DNA of 64,000 nt, from the NCBI RefSeq assembly GCF_030149235.1, contig NZ_JASBRW010000054.1:1-64000 (forward strand), written 5' to 3'. The position numbers and the translations under genes were made by a program. Shown here piece after piece: positions 8,943 to 17,533 of the stretch. Below the pieces are notes generated by a model. That model was not told the DNA's origin, made no database searches, and worked only from the letters and a program-made list of their open reading frames with translations. Each line of letters starts with the position of its first letter. Positions within the stretch are counted from its first letter, which is position 1. This DNA comes from Maricaulis sp. GTDB lineage: Bacteria > Pseudomonadota > Alphaproteobacteria > Caulobacterales > Maricaulaceae.

Positions 8943-9082
8943 TTATCAACAGATTTTACGGCGCATTAACCGAGTCGATGCCCTGTCTAGACTCAGGATT
9001 TCGACCATCGGCGCCGCTTTCCTGAATTTGGGTGTGGAAACACCACATCTTGTGCGTGGGCGCTTGGTTTACACTAAATTAA
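8943..9082 (+). promoter_or_regulatory. podJ upstream region with DnaA-like box, two GANTC sites and a CtrA-like site
   Basis: Between the exported-protein gene and podJ I see TTATCAACA (8943-8951, one mismatch from the DnaA box), two CcrM methylation motifs GAGTC (8972-8976) and GACTC (8990-8994) 18 bases apart, and TTTA-N7-TTAA (9068-9082), one mismatch from the CtrA consensus TTAA-N7-TTAA. In Caulobacter podJ is cell-cycle controlled by DnaA, GcrA/CcrM and CtrA, so this cluster fits the gene. Individual sites are short and each alone would be weak evidence. Confidence 0.55.
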
Positions 9083-9125
9083 CCGCCCGATAGCGTCGGA
9101 CGGATAAGCAGAGCGAGCGATTCGC

Positions 9126-12089
9126 ATGTCGGCTGGAGGGCCTTGGAGCGTTAAAGGAATCGACCCCCGCGCACGTGCGCGGGCGAAGACGGCTGCGCGC
9201 AAGGAAGGCGTCACCCTCGGCGAATGGCTCAATCGCGTGATCATGGATGACAGCAATCCCGGCCAGCCGGTCTGGGATGATGCGCTGGAAGGTTTCCCGG
9301 GCTTCGGCGGCGATGCGTCCAATGATGAAGAGGACCGGCTCCTGCGGGCGATGATCAATCGCCTGGCCCAGCGCATCCAGGACAATGAAACCGCCTCGTC
9401 CAAGACGCTGTCCGACCTCGATCGCACCATCAATCAGCTCGCCAGCACGGTGATGCGTTCAACGGAAAAGCAGAGCGCCAAGATCGCCGAGCGTGACGAG
9501 ACCGCCAAATCCCTGGCCGGCCAGCAGGCGGCCATTGCCGATCGCCTGCGTAGCCTGGAAGCCAAGCTGGAAAGCGGAAGCGGTGGCAATACCAAGGCTG
9601 TAGAGGCCGCGGTGATGAAGCTCGCCCGCCGGCTCTACGAACACGAAAACGATATCGCGGCCCGTCTGCACGAGCAGGACGAGGCCCGCGCCGAGGCCGA
9701 GCATCAGCGCCAGCGGCTCGAGACCCTGGAACACCGGGCCAATGGCCTCGCCGAGTTCGCGCAGCGCGTGGAGAATTCCGAGCGCGGCACCAACGACACC
9801 ACCCGCACGCTCGAAACGGCCTTTGCCCGTCTCGATGAGCGCCTGCGCGCCCTGGAAACCCGCAATTCCTCCGATACGGTCGAGCTGGAACGCCGCTTCG
9901 ACCGCATGAGCGATGACGTCGCCCGCATTATCGGCGACATCAAATCCCAGCAAACCGCCAGCGCTGGCCGGATCGACGAAACCGAGCGCCGCCAGGCGGA
10001 CAACCTGTCCCGGCTCGGTGACGAGATTTCCCGCCTTGCCCAGGCCATTGACCAACGCCTGAGCGAAAGCGAGCAGCGCGCCGAGACCGCGCGTCGCGAT
10101 CGCAGCTCGGAGGAAGCGCTGAACTCGCGCATCGACACCGTGCGGCAGGAAAATCGCGAAAACATGCGCCGCATGGGCGAGGAAGTGACCCGTCTGGGCC
10201 GCTCACTGGCGGAGCGGATTTCCCGGTCCGAGGAACAATCGGCCCATGCGGTTGCGGCGGCGACGTCGAAGATGACCGAGGCGCTCGAGCGCTTCGAGAA
10301 GACCCAGCCGGACCGCGAAGCCGAACTCGACCAGCGCCTGCGCGACAGCGAGGAACGGACGGTCCAGCGCATCGAGACGGCTCTGGGCGGCGTCCAGGAC
10401 AAGCTCGAAGCGGTCAAAGCCGATACCGAAGAGGCCCTGAGCCCGGTGCAGCGTGCAATGACCGCCCTCGCCGACCGTCTGGAAAAGATCGAACAGCGCG
10501 GCGCTGCGCCTGACCGCCCCGCTGGCCGCAAGCCGCAAGGCGCGACCCAGGTCGCCGCCGAGGAAATTTCGCGCCCGCTCGGCCCACCGCCCAGTGCAGA
10601 AGTGCCGACCAGCCAGTTCGACGCCGGCAAGACCGACCCGTTCCTGTCGGCTCCCGGCCCGGCCGCTCAAGCGCGGGCTCCGGTTCAGGCCCCGGCCGCT
10701 GCACCGCGCCTGCGCCAACCGGCGCCGGCACACGTCGCTCCCGCCGCAGCGCCGCTGCAGGATGCCCGTGCTGATGGCGACTTCCTGGCAGCGGCCCGTG
10801 AACGCACCCGCACGGCCCAGCCCTCTCCCTATGAGCGTGAAAACCGGTCCGGCCGGTTCAGCCGCGCCACCCTGATCGCGATCCCGCTGGTTGCGCTGAC
10901 CATGCTCGCCGGTGCCGGTGCGATCCTGGTCTGGGATGCCATCCAGGGCAATCCGCAGCCCACCATCGCCGAGAGCGGAGGTCGCGATTTCGCGGCCCAG
11001 ATCGAGGCCGGTCTCGCCGACCCGGCCGCCCCGTCGACGCAGCCCGCCGCGCCCCCGTCTCCGGAGGCACAAGCTCCGGCCGGGACACCGGCGGCGGCGC
11101 AGGAGGAAGCGCCGACCAGAACAGACGCTGCGGACACCGCGCAAGCGCAAGCGCCGCGCAATATGGTCGCCGATGCCGGTGCCAATCTGGTCCCGTCGGC
11201 CACAGACACCACCACCGGGGCGAACCGCGAGGCGCCGGCTCCGGCGACGACCCGCAGCAGCGCTCCGGCACCGCGCTCATCCCGGACCACGCTGGAAAGC
11301 GCAGCGCTCGATGGCAATGCCGTCGCCCGCTACCAGCTCGGCCTGCAAATGCTCGAGGGCGGCGATGCCGCATCGGCCGCGGCCCTGCTGCTGGCCTCCG
11401 CCGAACAGGGCGTTCCGGCCGCGCAATACCGGTATGCCAAGCTGCTTGAGAGCGGAGAGGGCGTCGAGATCGACCTCGAAGCCGCCCGCCGCTGGACCGA
11501 ACGCGCTGCCAATGCCGGCCATCGCCGCGCCATGCATAACCTCGCCGTGATGCATTACTATGGCACGGGTACAGCAAGGGATTTCGAGACTGCGGCTCGC
11601 TGGTTCCAGGAAGCGGCCCTGCTGGGTCTGCGCGACAGCCAGTTCAATCTGGCCCTGCTGTTCGAAAGCGGCCAGGGCGTCCCGCTCTCGCTCGCCGACG
11701 CCTATACCTGGTTCCTCATCTCCGCCAATGAGAATGACCCCACCGCCGCAGAGCGCGCACGTTTGCTGCAAGCCCAGCTGCCGCCGGAGGCGGTCAGCGA
11801 GGCGCGCAGCATCGCCGCCGGCTTCGCCCCGCGCCCCATCGATGCCGAGGCCAATGGCCTGTATCAGAACCAGCCCTGGGACCGCACTGCCAGTGCCGCA
11901 AGCGAAGATGTTGAGCGCGCTCAGGGATTTCTTTCAGTTCTGGGTTACACACCAGGCCCGATCGATGGCATGATCGGCGCGCAAACGCGTGAGGCCATCA
12001 TGGCATTTGAAGCCGCTCAGGGTCTTCCCCGAACCGGGCGTGTCGATGCGGTTCTTCTGGACCGGCTCGAACGCGCCGTGTCGGGCTAG
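9126..12089 (+). CDS. podJ: Polar localisation / organelle development protein PodJ
   Basis: 987 residues, close to Caulobacter PodJ in length and in domain order. The N-terminal PWSVKGIDPRARARAKTAAR-type segment ending GEWLNRVI (residues 5-39) is the hallmark of the family. A long coiled coil follows (about 68-455), then a proline/alanine-rich linker, one transmembrane helix (about 581-604, LIAIPLVALTMLAGAGAILV), a periplasmic Ala/Pro-rich stretch, Sel1 repeats (about 720-885) and a C-terminal peptidoglycan-binding domain (about 928-985, containing GYTPGPIDGMIGAQTREAI). PodJ marks the new flagellar pole in Caulobacter and recruits pilus, chemotaxis and PleC components; it is processed in the periplasm. 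The upstream region carries cell-cycle motifs. A generic Sel1 protein is an unlikely alternative given the N-terminus. Confidence 0.85.
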   Translation: MSAGGPWSVKGIDPRARARAKTAARKEGVTLGEWLNRVIMDDSNPGQPVWDDALEGFPGFGGDASNDEEDRLLRAMINRLAQRIQDNETASSKTLSDLDRTINQLASTVMRSTEKQSAKIAERDETAKSLAGQQAAIADRLRSLEAKLESGSGGNTKAVEAAVMKLARRLYEHENDIAARLHEQDEARAEAEHQRQRLETLEHRANGLAEFAQRVENSERGTNDTTRTLETAFARLDERLRALETRNSSDTVELERRFDRMSDDVARIIGDIKSQQTASAGRIDETERRQADNLSRLGDEISRLAQAIDQRLSESEQRAETARRDRSSEEALNSRIDTVRQENRENMRRMGEEVTRLGRSLAERISRSEEQSAHAVAAATSKMTEALERFEKTQPDREAELDQRLRDSEERTVQRIETALGGVQDKLEAVKADTEEALSPVQRAMTALADRLEKIEQRGAAPDRPAGRKPQGATQVAAEEISRPLGPPPSAEVPTSQFDAGKTDPFLSAPGPAAQARAPVQAPAAAPRLRQPAPAHVAPAAAPLQDARADGDFLAAARERTRTAQPSPYERENRSGRFSRATLIAIPLVALTMLAGAGAILVWDAIQGNPQPTIAESGGRDFAAQIEAGLADPAAPSTQPAAPPSPEAQAPAGTPAAAQEEAPTRTDAADTAQAQAPRNMVADAGANLVPSATDTTTGANREAPAPATTRSSAPAPRSSRTTLESAALDGNAVARYQLGLQMLEGGDAASAAALLLASAEQGVPAAQYRYAKLLESGEGVEIDLEAARRWTERAANAGHRRAMHNLAVMHYYGTGTARDFETAARWFQEAALLGLRDSQFNLALLFESGQGVPLSLADAYTWFLISANENDPTAAERARLLQAQLPPEAVSEARSIAAGFAPRPIDAEANGLYQNQPWDRTASAASEDVERAQGFLSVLGYTPGPIDGMIGAQTREAIMAFEAAQGLPRTGRVDAVLLDRLERAVSG

Positions 12090-12095
12090 GGGCCG

Positions 12096-13034
12096 GTGCA
12101 GATCTACCTACCGATCGCCGAACTCTCGGTGAACATCTTTTTGTTGCTTGGACTTGGCGCCGGGGTTGGCTTCCTGTCCGGCATGTTCGGTGTCGGCGGC
12201 GGCTTCCTGATGACCCCGCTGCTGATCTTCATCGGCGTCCCGCCCGCCGTGGCCGTGTCCACCGAAGCCAACCAGATCGTCGCGTCCTCAGCCTCCGGCG
12301 CATTGGCGCACTGGCGCAGGCGGTCGCTCGATCCGAAAATGGGGCTGCTCCTGCTCGCCGGCGGTTCGGCCGGCTCGATATTCGGCGTCCAGCTTTTCAC
12401 CTTCCTGCGCGGTCTGGGTCAGATCGATCTCATAATCTCGCTTTGCTATGTCGGCTTTCTCGGCACGATTGGCGGGCTGATGATGTATGAGAGCGCACGC
12501 ACCATCATGCGCAGCCGCCAGCCGGAAGCCCGCCGTGAAGGCGGAATGGGCAAGCGTAAGAAGCGCGGCTGGATCGACACCCTGCCGTTCAAAATGCGCT
12601 TCCCGCGGTCCGGCCTCTACATCTCCGTTATTCCCCCAATCGCCATCGGTTTCTTCGTCGGAACGCTGGCCGCGATCATGGGTGTGGGCGGCGGTTTCGT
12701 CATGGTTCCGGCGATGATCTACATCCTGCGCATGCCGACCAATGTCGTGGTCGGCACATCGCTGTTCCAGATCCTCTTCGTCACCGCCTTGACGACCTTC
12801 CTGCAGGCGACACAGAACCAGACCGTCGACATCGTGCTGGCCATGCTGCTGACTGTTGGCGGCGTGATCGGCGCCCAGTTCGGCGCCCGGGCAGGACGGC
12901 ATGTGAAAGCGGAAGAGCTGCGTGCCCTGCTGGCGGCGATGGTACTCGCGGTCTGTCTCAAGCTGGGCTGGGATCTCGTCGTCACTCCAGCGGACATGTT
13001 CGAGGTCCTGCCGGTTGGGATGGAGGGCGAATAA
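12096..13034 (+). CDS. TauE/SafE-family membrane permease (anion/sulfite exporter type)
   Basis: 312 residues beginning with GTG after an AGGGG ribosome site, 6 bases behind podJ. About eight transmembrane helices in two pseudo-repeats; each half contains the family's glycine signature (GAGVGFLSGMFGVGGGFLMTP near residue 22 and FVGTLAAIMGVGGGFVMVPA near 188). A basic cytoplasmic loop lies between the halves (about 140-165, REGGMGKRKKRG). The family exports sulfite, sulfoacetate or related organosulfur anions across the inner membrane; the substrate here is unknown. Its TAA shares the A with the next ATG (TAATG), so it is translationally coupled to the TIGR02186 gene, a pairing seen in other alphaproteobacteria. 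Confidence 0.92.
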   Translation: MQIYLPIAELSVNIFLLLGLGAGVGFLSGMFGVGGGFLMTPLLIFIGVPPAVAVSTEANQIVASSASGALAHWRRRSLDPKMGLLLLAGGSAGSIFGVQLFTFLRGLGQIDLIISLCYVGFLGTIGGLMMYESARTIMRSRQPEARREGGMGKRKKRGWIDTLPFKMRFPRSGLYISVIPPIAIGFFVGTLAAIMGVGGGFVMVPAMIYILRMPTNVVVGTSLFQILFVTALTTFLQATQNQTVDIVLAMLLTVGGVIGAQFGARAGRHVKAEELRALLAAMVLAVCLKLGWDLVVTPADMFEVLPVGMEGE

Positions 13035-13771
13035 TGCTGCTGGCCGCCTTGCTTGCCCTCGCCCTGCAACAGCCGATCACCTCGGAAGCGCCAAGCATTA
13101 TGGGGGCATTGACCCAGGAAACCGTGGAGATCCGCGAGGATTTCGCCGGCACCGAGCTGGTCCTTTACGGCGCCACACGCGGGCTCACCATCCAGGATGA
13201 AATCGTGGTCGTTCTGCGCGGCCCCGAGCAGGACCTGCGCGTGATGCGCAAGACCCGCAGTTTCGGTATCTGGATCAATGGCTCGGCGCGCGAATTCCAG
13301 GCCGTACCGCGCTATTACGCCATCGCCTCGAGCCGGCCACTGGAGGAGATCGCCAATGAGGCGGCCCTCGTGCGCAACCGGATCGGGCTGGACCATTTGC
13401 TGACCCGGCCAGGCGAGACACCGATCGCGGAAATGCTGGAATACCGCAAGGCGGTTGAACGCGCTGGAGCGCGTGAGGCCTTGTATGCGAGTGCGCCGCG
13501 CGGGGTCGAAGTGCTCGATGGCGGCCTGTTCCGCGCAACCCTCGCCCTGCCGCCGTCAACGCCGGTCGGCAATTACACCGCGGAGGTCTACCTGTTCCGC
13601 GACGGCCGCCCGGTCGCCAGCCGATCGACCAGCCTGCGCGTGGAAAAAGCGGGGCTGGAACGCCTCATCTACGAGTTCGCACATGGCCTGCCCATGGTGT
13701 ACGGACTGTTCTGTGTTGTCCTCGCCATGCTTGCCGGATGGGCCGGGGCTGCCATATTCGCTCGTCGATGA
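13034..13771 (+). CDS. TIGR02186-type conserved membrane-anchored protein
   Basis: 245 residues. A short hydrophobic N-terminus looks like a signal peptide (LLAALLALALQQ), the main body (about 25-205) is predicted periplasmic, and a C-terminal transmembrane helix (about 220-242, VYGLFCVVLAMLAGWAGAAIF) ends in ARR. Features such as VEIREDFAGTELVLYGA, VVVLRGPEQDLRVMRKTR and GIWINGS match the TIGR02186 family, which is of unknown function and typically encoded beside TauE/SafE permeases in alphaproteobacteria. Overlaps the permease stop by one base and the next gene start by four. It may act as a periplasmic partner of the exporter; this is inference from gene order. Confidence 0.85.
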   Translation: MLLAALLALALQQPITSEAPSIMGALTQETVEIREDFAGTELVLYGATRGLTIQDEIVVVLRGPEQDLRVMRKTRSFGIWINGSAREFQAVPRYYAIASSRPLEEIANEAALVRNRIGLDHLLTRPGETPIAEMLEYRKAVERAGAREALYASAPRGVEVLDGGLFRATLALPPSTPVGNYTAEVYLFRDGRPVASRSTSLRVEKAGLERLIYEFAHGLPMVYGLFCVVLAMLAGWAGAAIFARR

Positions 13772-14238
13772 GCACGAAAACCCTACCCGCCTCCGCCCTT
13801 TTTCTCGGCCTTGCCGGCTGGATTCCGTTCTGGATCCCGGTCGCCCTGTCCACGCATGCGCTGCTGGCAGGCCGTAGCGCCGCTGCCGAGGAATGGCTCT
13901 ATACAGTCTATGCTGGTCTGATCCTGAGTTTTCTCGGGGGTGTGAGATGGGGCCGCGAAATCGTCAGCCGCGAAACGCCGGACCTCGCCGTCCTGTCGGC
14001 ATCGGTCGCTCCGAGCATTCTGGGCCTGATGGCCGCATTGCTGCACTGGGCGTCCAATCCGCATCTCGCCTGGCTGCTGCTGGCGGTGAGCCTCCTGGTG
14101 ATGATGGCCTGGGACCGCCAGGCGGCTGCGCATGGTGAACTGCCTGCCTGGTTCGGGCGGTTGCGCCTGATCTTGACCCTCGGCGCGGTCGGATCGGCGA
14201 TCGCCATGACCCTGCTCTACCTGCTGGCGCGCAGCTGA
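13768..14238 (+). CDS. DUF3429 family integral membrane protein
   Basis: 156 residues from the ATG at 13768, which overlaps the preceding stop (ATGA). About five transmembrane helices fill most of the protein. The YTVYAGLILSFLGGVRWG segment (about residues 43-60) is characteristic of DUF3429, a family of small membrane proteins with no known function. Third member of a coupled trio with the TauE/SafE permease and the TIGR02186 protein, so it may belong to the same membrane assembly. Its end overlaps by 22 bases the end of the convergent pdeM gene. Confidence 0.8.
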   Translation: MSTKTLPASALFLGLAGWIPFWIPVALSTHALLAGRSAAAEEWLYTVYAGLILSFLGGVRWGREIVSRETPDLAVLSASVAPSILGLMAALLHWASNPHLAWLLLAVSLLVMMAWDRQAAAHGELPAWFGRLRLILTLGAVGSAIAMTLLYLLARS

Positions 14239-14936
14239 GCCCTGTCCGGCACACACTGGCGGGCGGCAATGGCGTGAACCGCATCGCGTCCCATGACCAG
14301 CGCATCCGGCACCCGTCCGAAACACGCCTGGAAGGCCGCATCACAGATATTGAGCCCGCCCGTATAGGCCCCGAAGGCGGGCATGATCAGGCGCCGTCCA
14401 TCGGTGGCAAAACACCGCCGACGCACCGCTCGGCCCCGTCCGCGCACCTTGGCGCAGGGATGTAAATGACCGGCGATCTCGCCGGGGGCCAGCGCCTCGA
14501 GCGGCTCGTGGCGCAGCACCAGAGCGCCCAGCTGCAGCGTATGAGCCGTGCGGCCGCCCAGCTCTTCGGGCGGCTGGGGGTCGTGATTACCCTCGATCCA
14601 GACCCAGTCATCAAGACCCGCCACCAAGGCCTTGATCGCCGCGATATCATCGCCGGCCATACGGCCCGCCGCGCCGAGATCATGGAAACTGTCGCCGAGG
14701 GCAATGACCCGCTCCGGCGCGTGCCGCTCAATGGCAGAGGCCAGGCGCTTCAGGGTCGCACGGGTATCGTAGGGCGGCAGTAACTGGCCGCCGGCGGCAT
14801 AGGCCGAACCTTTTTCAAAGTGCAGATCCGAGACAATCAAGGTCGCCTCGCCCGGCACGATGAGAACACCCTCTGCATCCGCCAGTACCCGTGTGCCGGA
14901 AAGATCAAAGCTGAGGATTTCCGGGCGATCGGTCAA
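14217..14936 (-). CDS. pdeM: Ligase-associated DNA-damage-response metallophosphoesterase PdeM
   Basis: 239 residues starting with TTG; GAGG lies eight bases upstream. Calcineurin-like phosphoesterase with the metal-binding motifs VSDLHFEKG (about residues 34-42), ALGDSFHD (about 80-87), EGNHD (about 116-120), LRHEPLE and GHLHPC (about 145-160). The PdeM family is usually encoded with Lhr-type helicase, an ATP-dependent DNA ligase and an mRNA 3'-end-processing-factor-like exonuclease in a DNA-repair cluster. Here it follows the helicase gene directly (10-base gap), and the other two partners are not in the window. Likely a DNA or RNA phosphodiesterase; exact substrate unknown. Confidence 0.9.
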   Translation of the reverse strand: MTDRPEILSFDLSGTRVLADAEGVLIVPGEATLIVSDLHFEKGSAYAAGGQLLPPYDTRATLKRLASAIERHAPERVIALGDSFHDLGAAGRMAGDDIAAIKALVAGLDDWVWIEGNHDPQPPEELGGRTAHTLQLGALVLRHEPLEALAPGEIAGHLHPCAKVRGRGRAVRRRCFATDGRRLIMPAFGAYTGGLNICDAAFQACFGRVPDALVMGRDAVHAIAARQCVPDRAQLRASR

Positions 14937-14946
14937 AGCTGCGGCC

Positions 14947-17409
14947 TCAGATCAGGGCTTCCGCGATCAGGGCTTCGGAAGCGTCTTCGAGAATACTCTC
15001 CTGCGCCTCACCATAGACCGGCTCCTTGCCCACTTCGAGCATGACCGGCACTGCCAGTGGGGAAATTCGCTGCAAGGGCCTGTGGATGATGCCGCCTTTC
15101 ACGCGAGACAAGGCCTGGCCAAGGCGGCGCACATCCAGCAGGCCGGTCGCCGCGTCGGCCCAGGCCGCCTGCAACAAAACATGGTCGGGCTCATGTTCGC
15201 GCAGGACATTGTAGATCAGGTCGGTCGAGAAGGTGACCTGGCGACCGGTCTTCTCCTGGCCCGGGAAACGCCGCTCGATCAGCCCGGCGATCAGGGCGCA
15301 ATTGCGGAAGGTTCGCTTCATCAGATCGCTCTCGGCCAGCCAGGCTTCGAGATCATCGCCCATCATGTCCTCGCCGAACAGCGCGTCAAAATCGAGACCC
15401 GACATGTCCCGCAGCCCCCAGACGGCAAGGGCATATTCATTGGCGACAAACCCCATCGGCCGCATCCGCATACGTTCCAGCCGTCGCGTGATCAGCATGC
15501 CCAGCGTCTGATGCGCCAGCCGTCCCTCGAACGGATAGCAACAGAGATAGAATTTGCCCGACCGCGGATAGGTCTCCACCAGCAGGCCATTGGCCGGCGG
15601 CAGCATGGATTTTTCCTGCTGCAGGCTGAGCCAGTCCTGCACCTGCTGCGGGAGTTTCGACCATTCGCCTGGATTCTGCACCATAGCACGGACACGTTGG
15701 GCCAAATAGGTTGAGAGCGGAAACTTGCCGCCCTGGTAGGACGGGATTTTCGGCTCCGGATCGCTTGAGCGGGTGACCCGGGCCGTCATTTCCTCGATAC
15801 CCTCGAATTTGAGGACCTGACCGGCGAACAGGAAAGTGTCGCCCGGAACCAGCTGTTCCACGAACCATTCCTCGATCTGTCCCAGCCGCCGTCCGCCGCG
15901 ACCGCGCGAGGAGACAACCACGTTGAGCATCGGCGCTTCCACGATGGTGCCCACATTCATGCGATGACGCTGGGCGATCTGCGGCGAGCGGGCCCGCCAT
16001 AGCCCGTCCTTGCCCTGCACCATGCGGCGGAAGCGGTCATAGCTCTGCAGCGCATATCCACCCGTCGAGGCGAAAGCCATGACCTTGTCGAACAGCTCAC
16101 GCTCGATATGCGCATAGGGGGCGGCGGCCCGGGCCTCCTGGTAGAGGGTGTCGGCGGCGACCGGCTCGCCACAAGCGCGCCCCATCAAATGCTGAGCCAA
16201 GACGTCGAGGGCCCCGGCACTCAAGGGCTCGCCGTCCAGGGCGTTGAGCGCCACGGCGTCACGGGCCGCCTCGCACTCAAGATGTTCGAACCGGTTGGTC
16301 GGAGCCAGCAAGGCCCGCGAAGGCGCATCGAGCCGGTGATTGGCGCGCCCAAGGCGCTGGATCAGGCGCGAGGAGCCTTTCGGCGCGCCCATCTGGATGA
16401 CCAGATCGACATCGCCCCAGTCGATGCCAAGGTCGAGCGTGGAGGTGCACACCACCGCCTTAAGCGCGCCCTTGGCCATGGCCGCCTCGACCTTTCGCCG
16501 CTGCTCCGGGGCCAGGGAGCCGTGATGCAGGGCGATGGGCAGATTATCGGAATTGAGATGCCAGAGATCCTGGAACGTAGTTTCGGCCTGGGAGCGGGTA
16601 TTGACGAAGACCAGCGTCATCCGTGCCGATTTGATCTTTTCATAGATCTCGCCGAGCGCATGGCGCCCGGAATGACCGGCCCAGGGAATACGCTCCTCCG
16701 GATCAAGAATATCCACCTCGGGCCGGGCGCCGGCATTGCCGCGGACGATGCGGGCAAACGCATCCTCGTCGCCGGATTGACCGGCCAGCCAGCGCGCCAG
16801 GCCCTGCTCGTCCGCCACGGTGGCCGACAAGCCCGCTCGACGCGCGGCGGGAGCCCAGCGCGAAATCGCAGCCAGACCGAGGCTGAGAAGATCACCTCGC
16901 TTTTGCGGCGCGATAGCGTGGACTTCATCGATGATGACCCGTTTCAGATCGCGGAAAAACGCCTCGGCATTGGCCGTTGCGCAGAACAGCGCCAGCTGTT
17001 CCGGTGTTGTCAGTAGGATGTCGGGCGGGTGTGCCCTTTGTCGCTGGCGCTTGGACGTTGAAGTATCACCGGTCCGGGTCTCGATGCGCACATCCAGCCC
17101 CATTTCCTCGACCGGGATCATCAGATTGCGGGCGACATCCACGGACAGAGCCTTGAGCGGTGAGATGTAAAGCGTGTGCAGACGATGCGGACGCTGCGCC
17201 GGCGCAGCGCGAAGGACCGCTTCCAGATCGATCAGGCTGGGCAGAAAGCCGCCCAGCGTCTTGCCGCCACCGGTCGGGGCAATGAGCAGTGTGTCTTCAC
17301 CGGCTCGCGCCGCTTCGATCATCTCCAGCTGATGCGCGCGCGGACGCCAGCCACGGCTGGCAAACCAGGCATCAAACCGTTCCGGCAGGCGCGCGCTCGT
17401 ATCACTCAT
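14947..17409 (-). CDS. lhr: Ligase-associated DEXH-box helicase (Lhr-C type)
   Basis: 820 residues from the ATG at 17409 (MSDTSARLPERFDAWF); upstream in-frame codons are not protein-like. ATP-dependent 3'-5' helicase of the Lhr family. Motifs in order: Walker A IAPTGGGKTLGGF (about 41-53), DILLTTPEQL (motif Ib region), DEVHAIAPQKRG (DEVH, motif II), GLSATVAD (motif III), VFVNTRSQAET, ALHHGSL and STLDLGIDWGDVD, QRLGRANHR (motif VI). The C-terminal half carries the winged-helix and DUF4011-like region of the group. It is paired with pdeM downstream. The usual ATP-dependent ligase and exonuclease genes of this repair cluster are absent on both sides. Confidence 0.93.
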   Translation of the reverse strand: MSDTSARLPERFDAWFASRGWRPRAHQLEMIEAARAGEDTLLIAPTGGGKTLGGFLPSLIDLEAVLRAAPAQRPHRLHTLYISPLKALSVDVARNLMIPVEEMGLDVRIETRTGDTSTSKRQRQRAHPPDILLTTPEQLALFCATANAEAFFRDLKRVIIDEVHAIAPQKRGDLLSLGLAAISRWAPAARRAGLSATVADEQGLARWLAGQSGDEDAFARIVRGNAGARPEVDILDPEERIPWAGHSGRHALGEIYEKIKSARMTLVFVNTRSQAETTFQDLWHLNSDNLPIALHHGSLAPEQRRKVEAAMAKGALKAVVCTSTLDLGIDWGDVDLVIQMGAPKGSSRLIQRLGRANHRLDAPSRALLAPTNRFEHLECEAARDAVALNALDGEPLSAGALDVLAQHLMGRACGEPVAADTLYQEARAAAPYAHIERELFDKVMAFASTGGYALQSYDRFRRMVQGKDGLWRARSPQIAQRHRMNVGTIVEAPMLNVVVSSRGRGGRRLGQIEEWFVEQLVPGDTFLFAGQVLKFEGIEEMTARVTRSSDPEPKIPSYQGGKFPLSTYLAQRVRAMVQNPGEWSKLPQQVQDWLSLQQEKSMLPPANGLLVETYPRSGKFYLCCYPFEGRLAHQTLGMLITRRLERMRMRPMGFVANEYALAVWGLRDMSGLDFDALFGEDMMGDDLEAWLAESDLMKRTFRNCALIAGLIERRFPGQEKTGRQVTFSTDLIYNVLREHEPDHVLLQAAWADAATGLLDVRRLGQALSRVKGGIIHRPLQRISPLAVPVMLEVGKEPVYGEAQESILEDASEALIAEALI

Positions 17410-17533
17410 CCCAACTGACATACAAGCCGGGCGGCAGGCATCAAAGCCACAAGATGAAGAGGGACAATGGAAAAGACCGTCCCCCTGCCACGCGAAACTG
17501 GGAACGGGCATGATCAAGGCTCGGAGGATTTAC

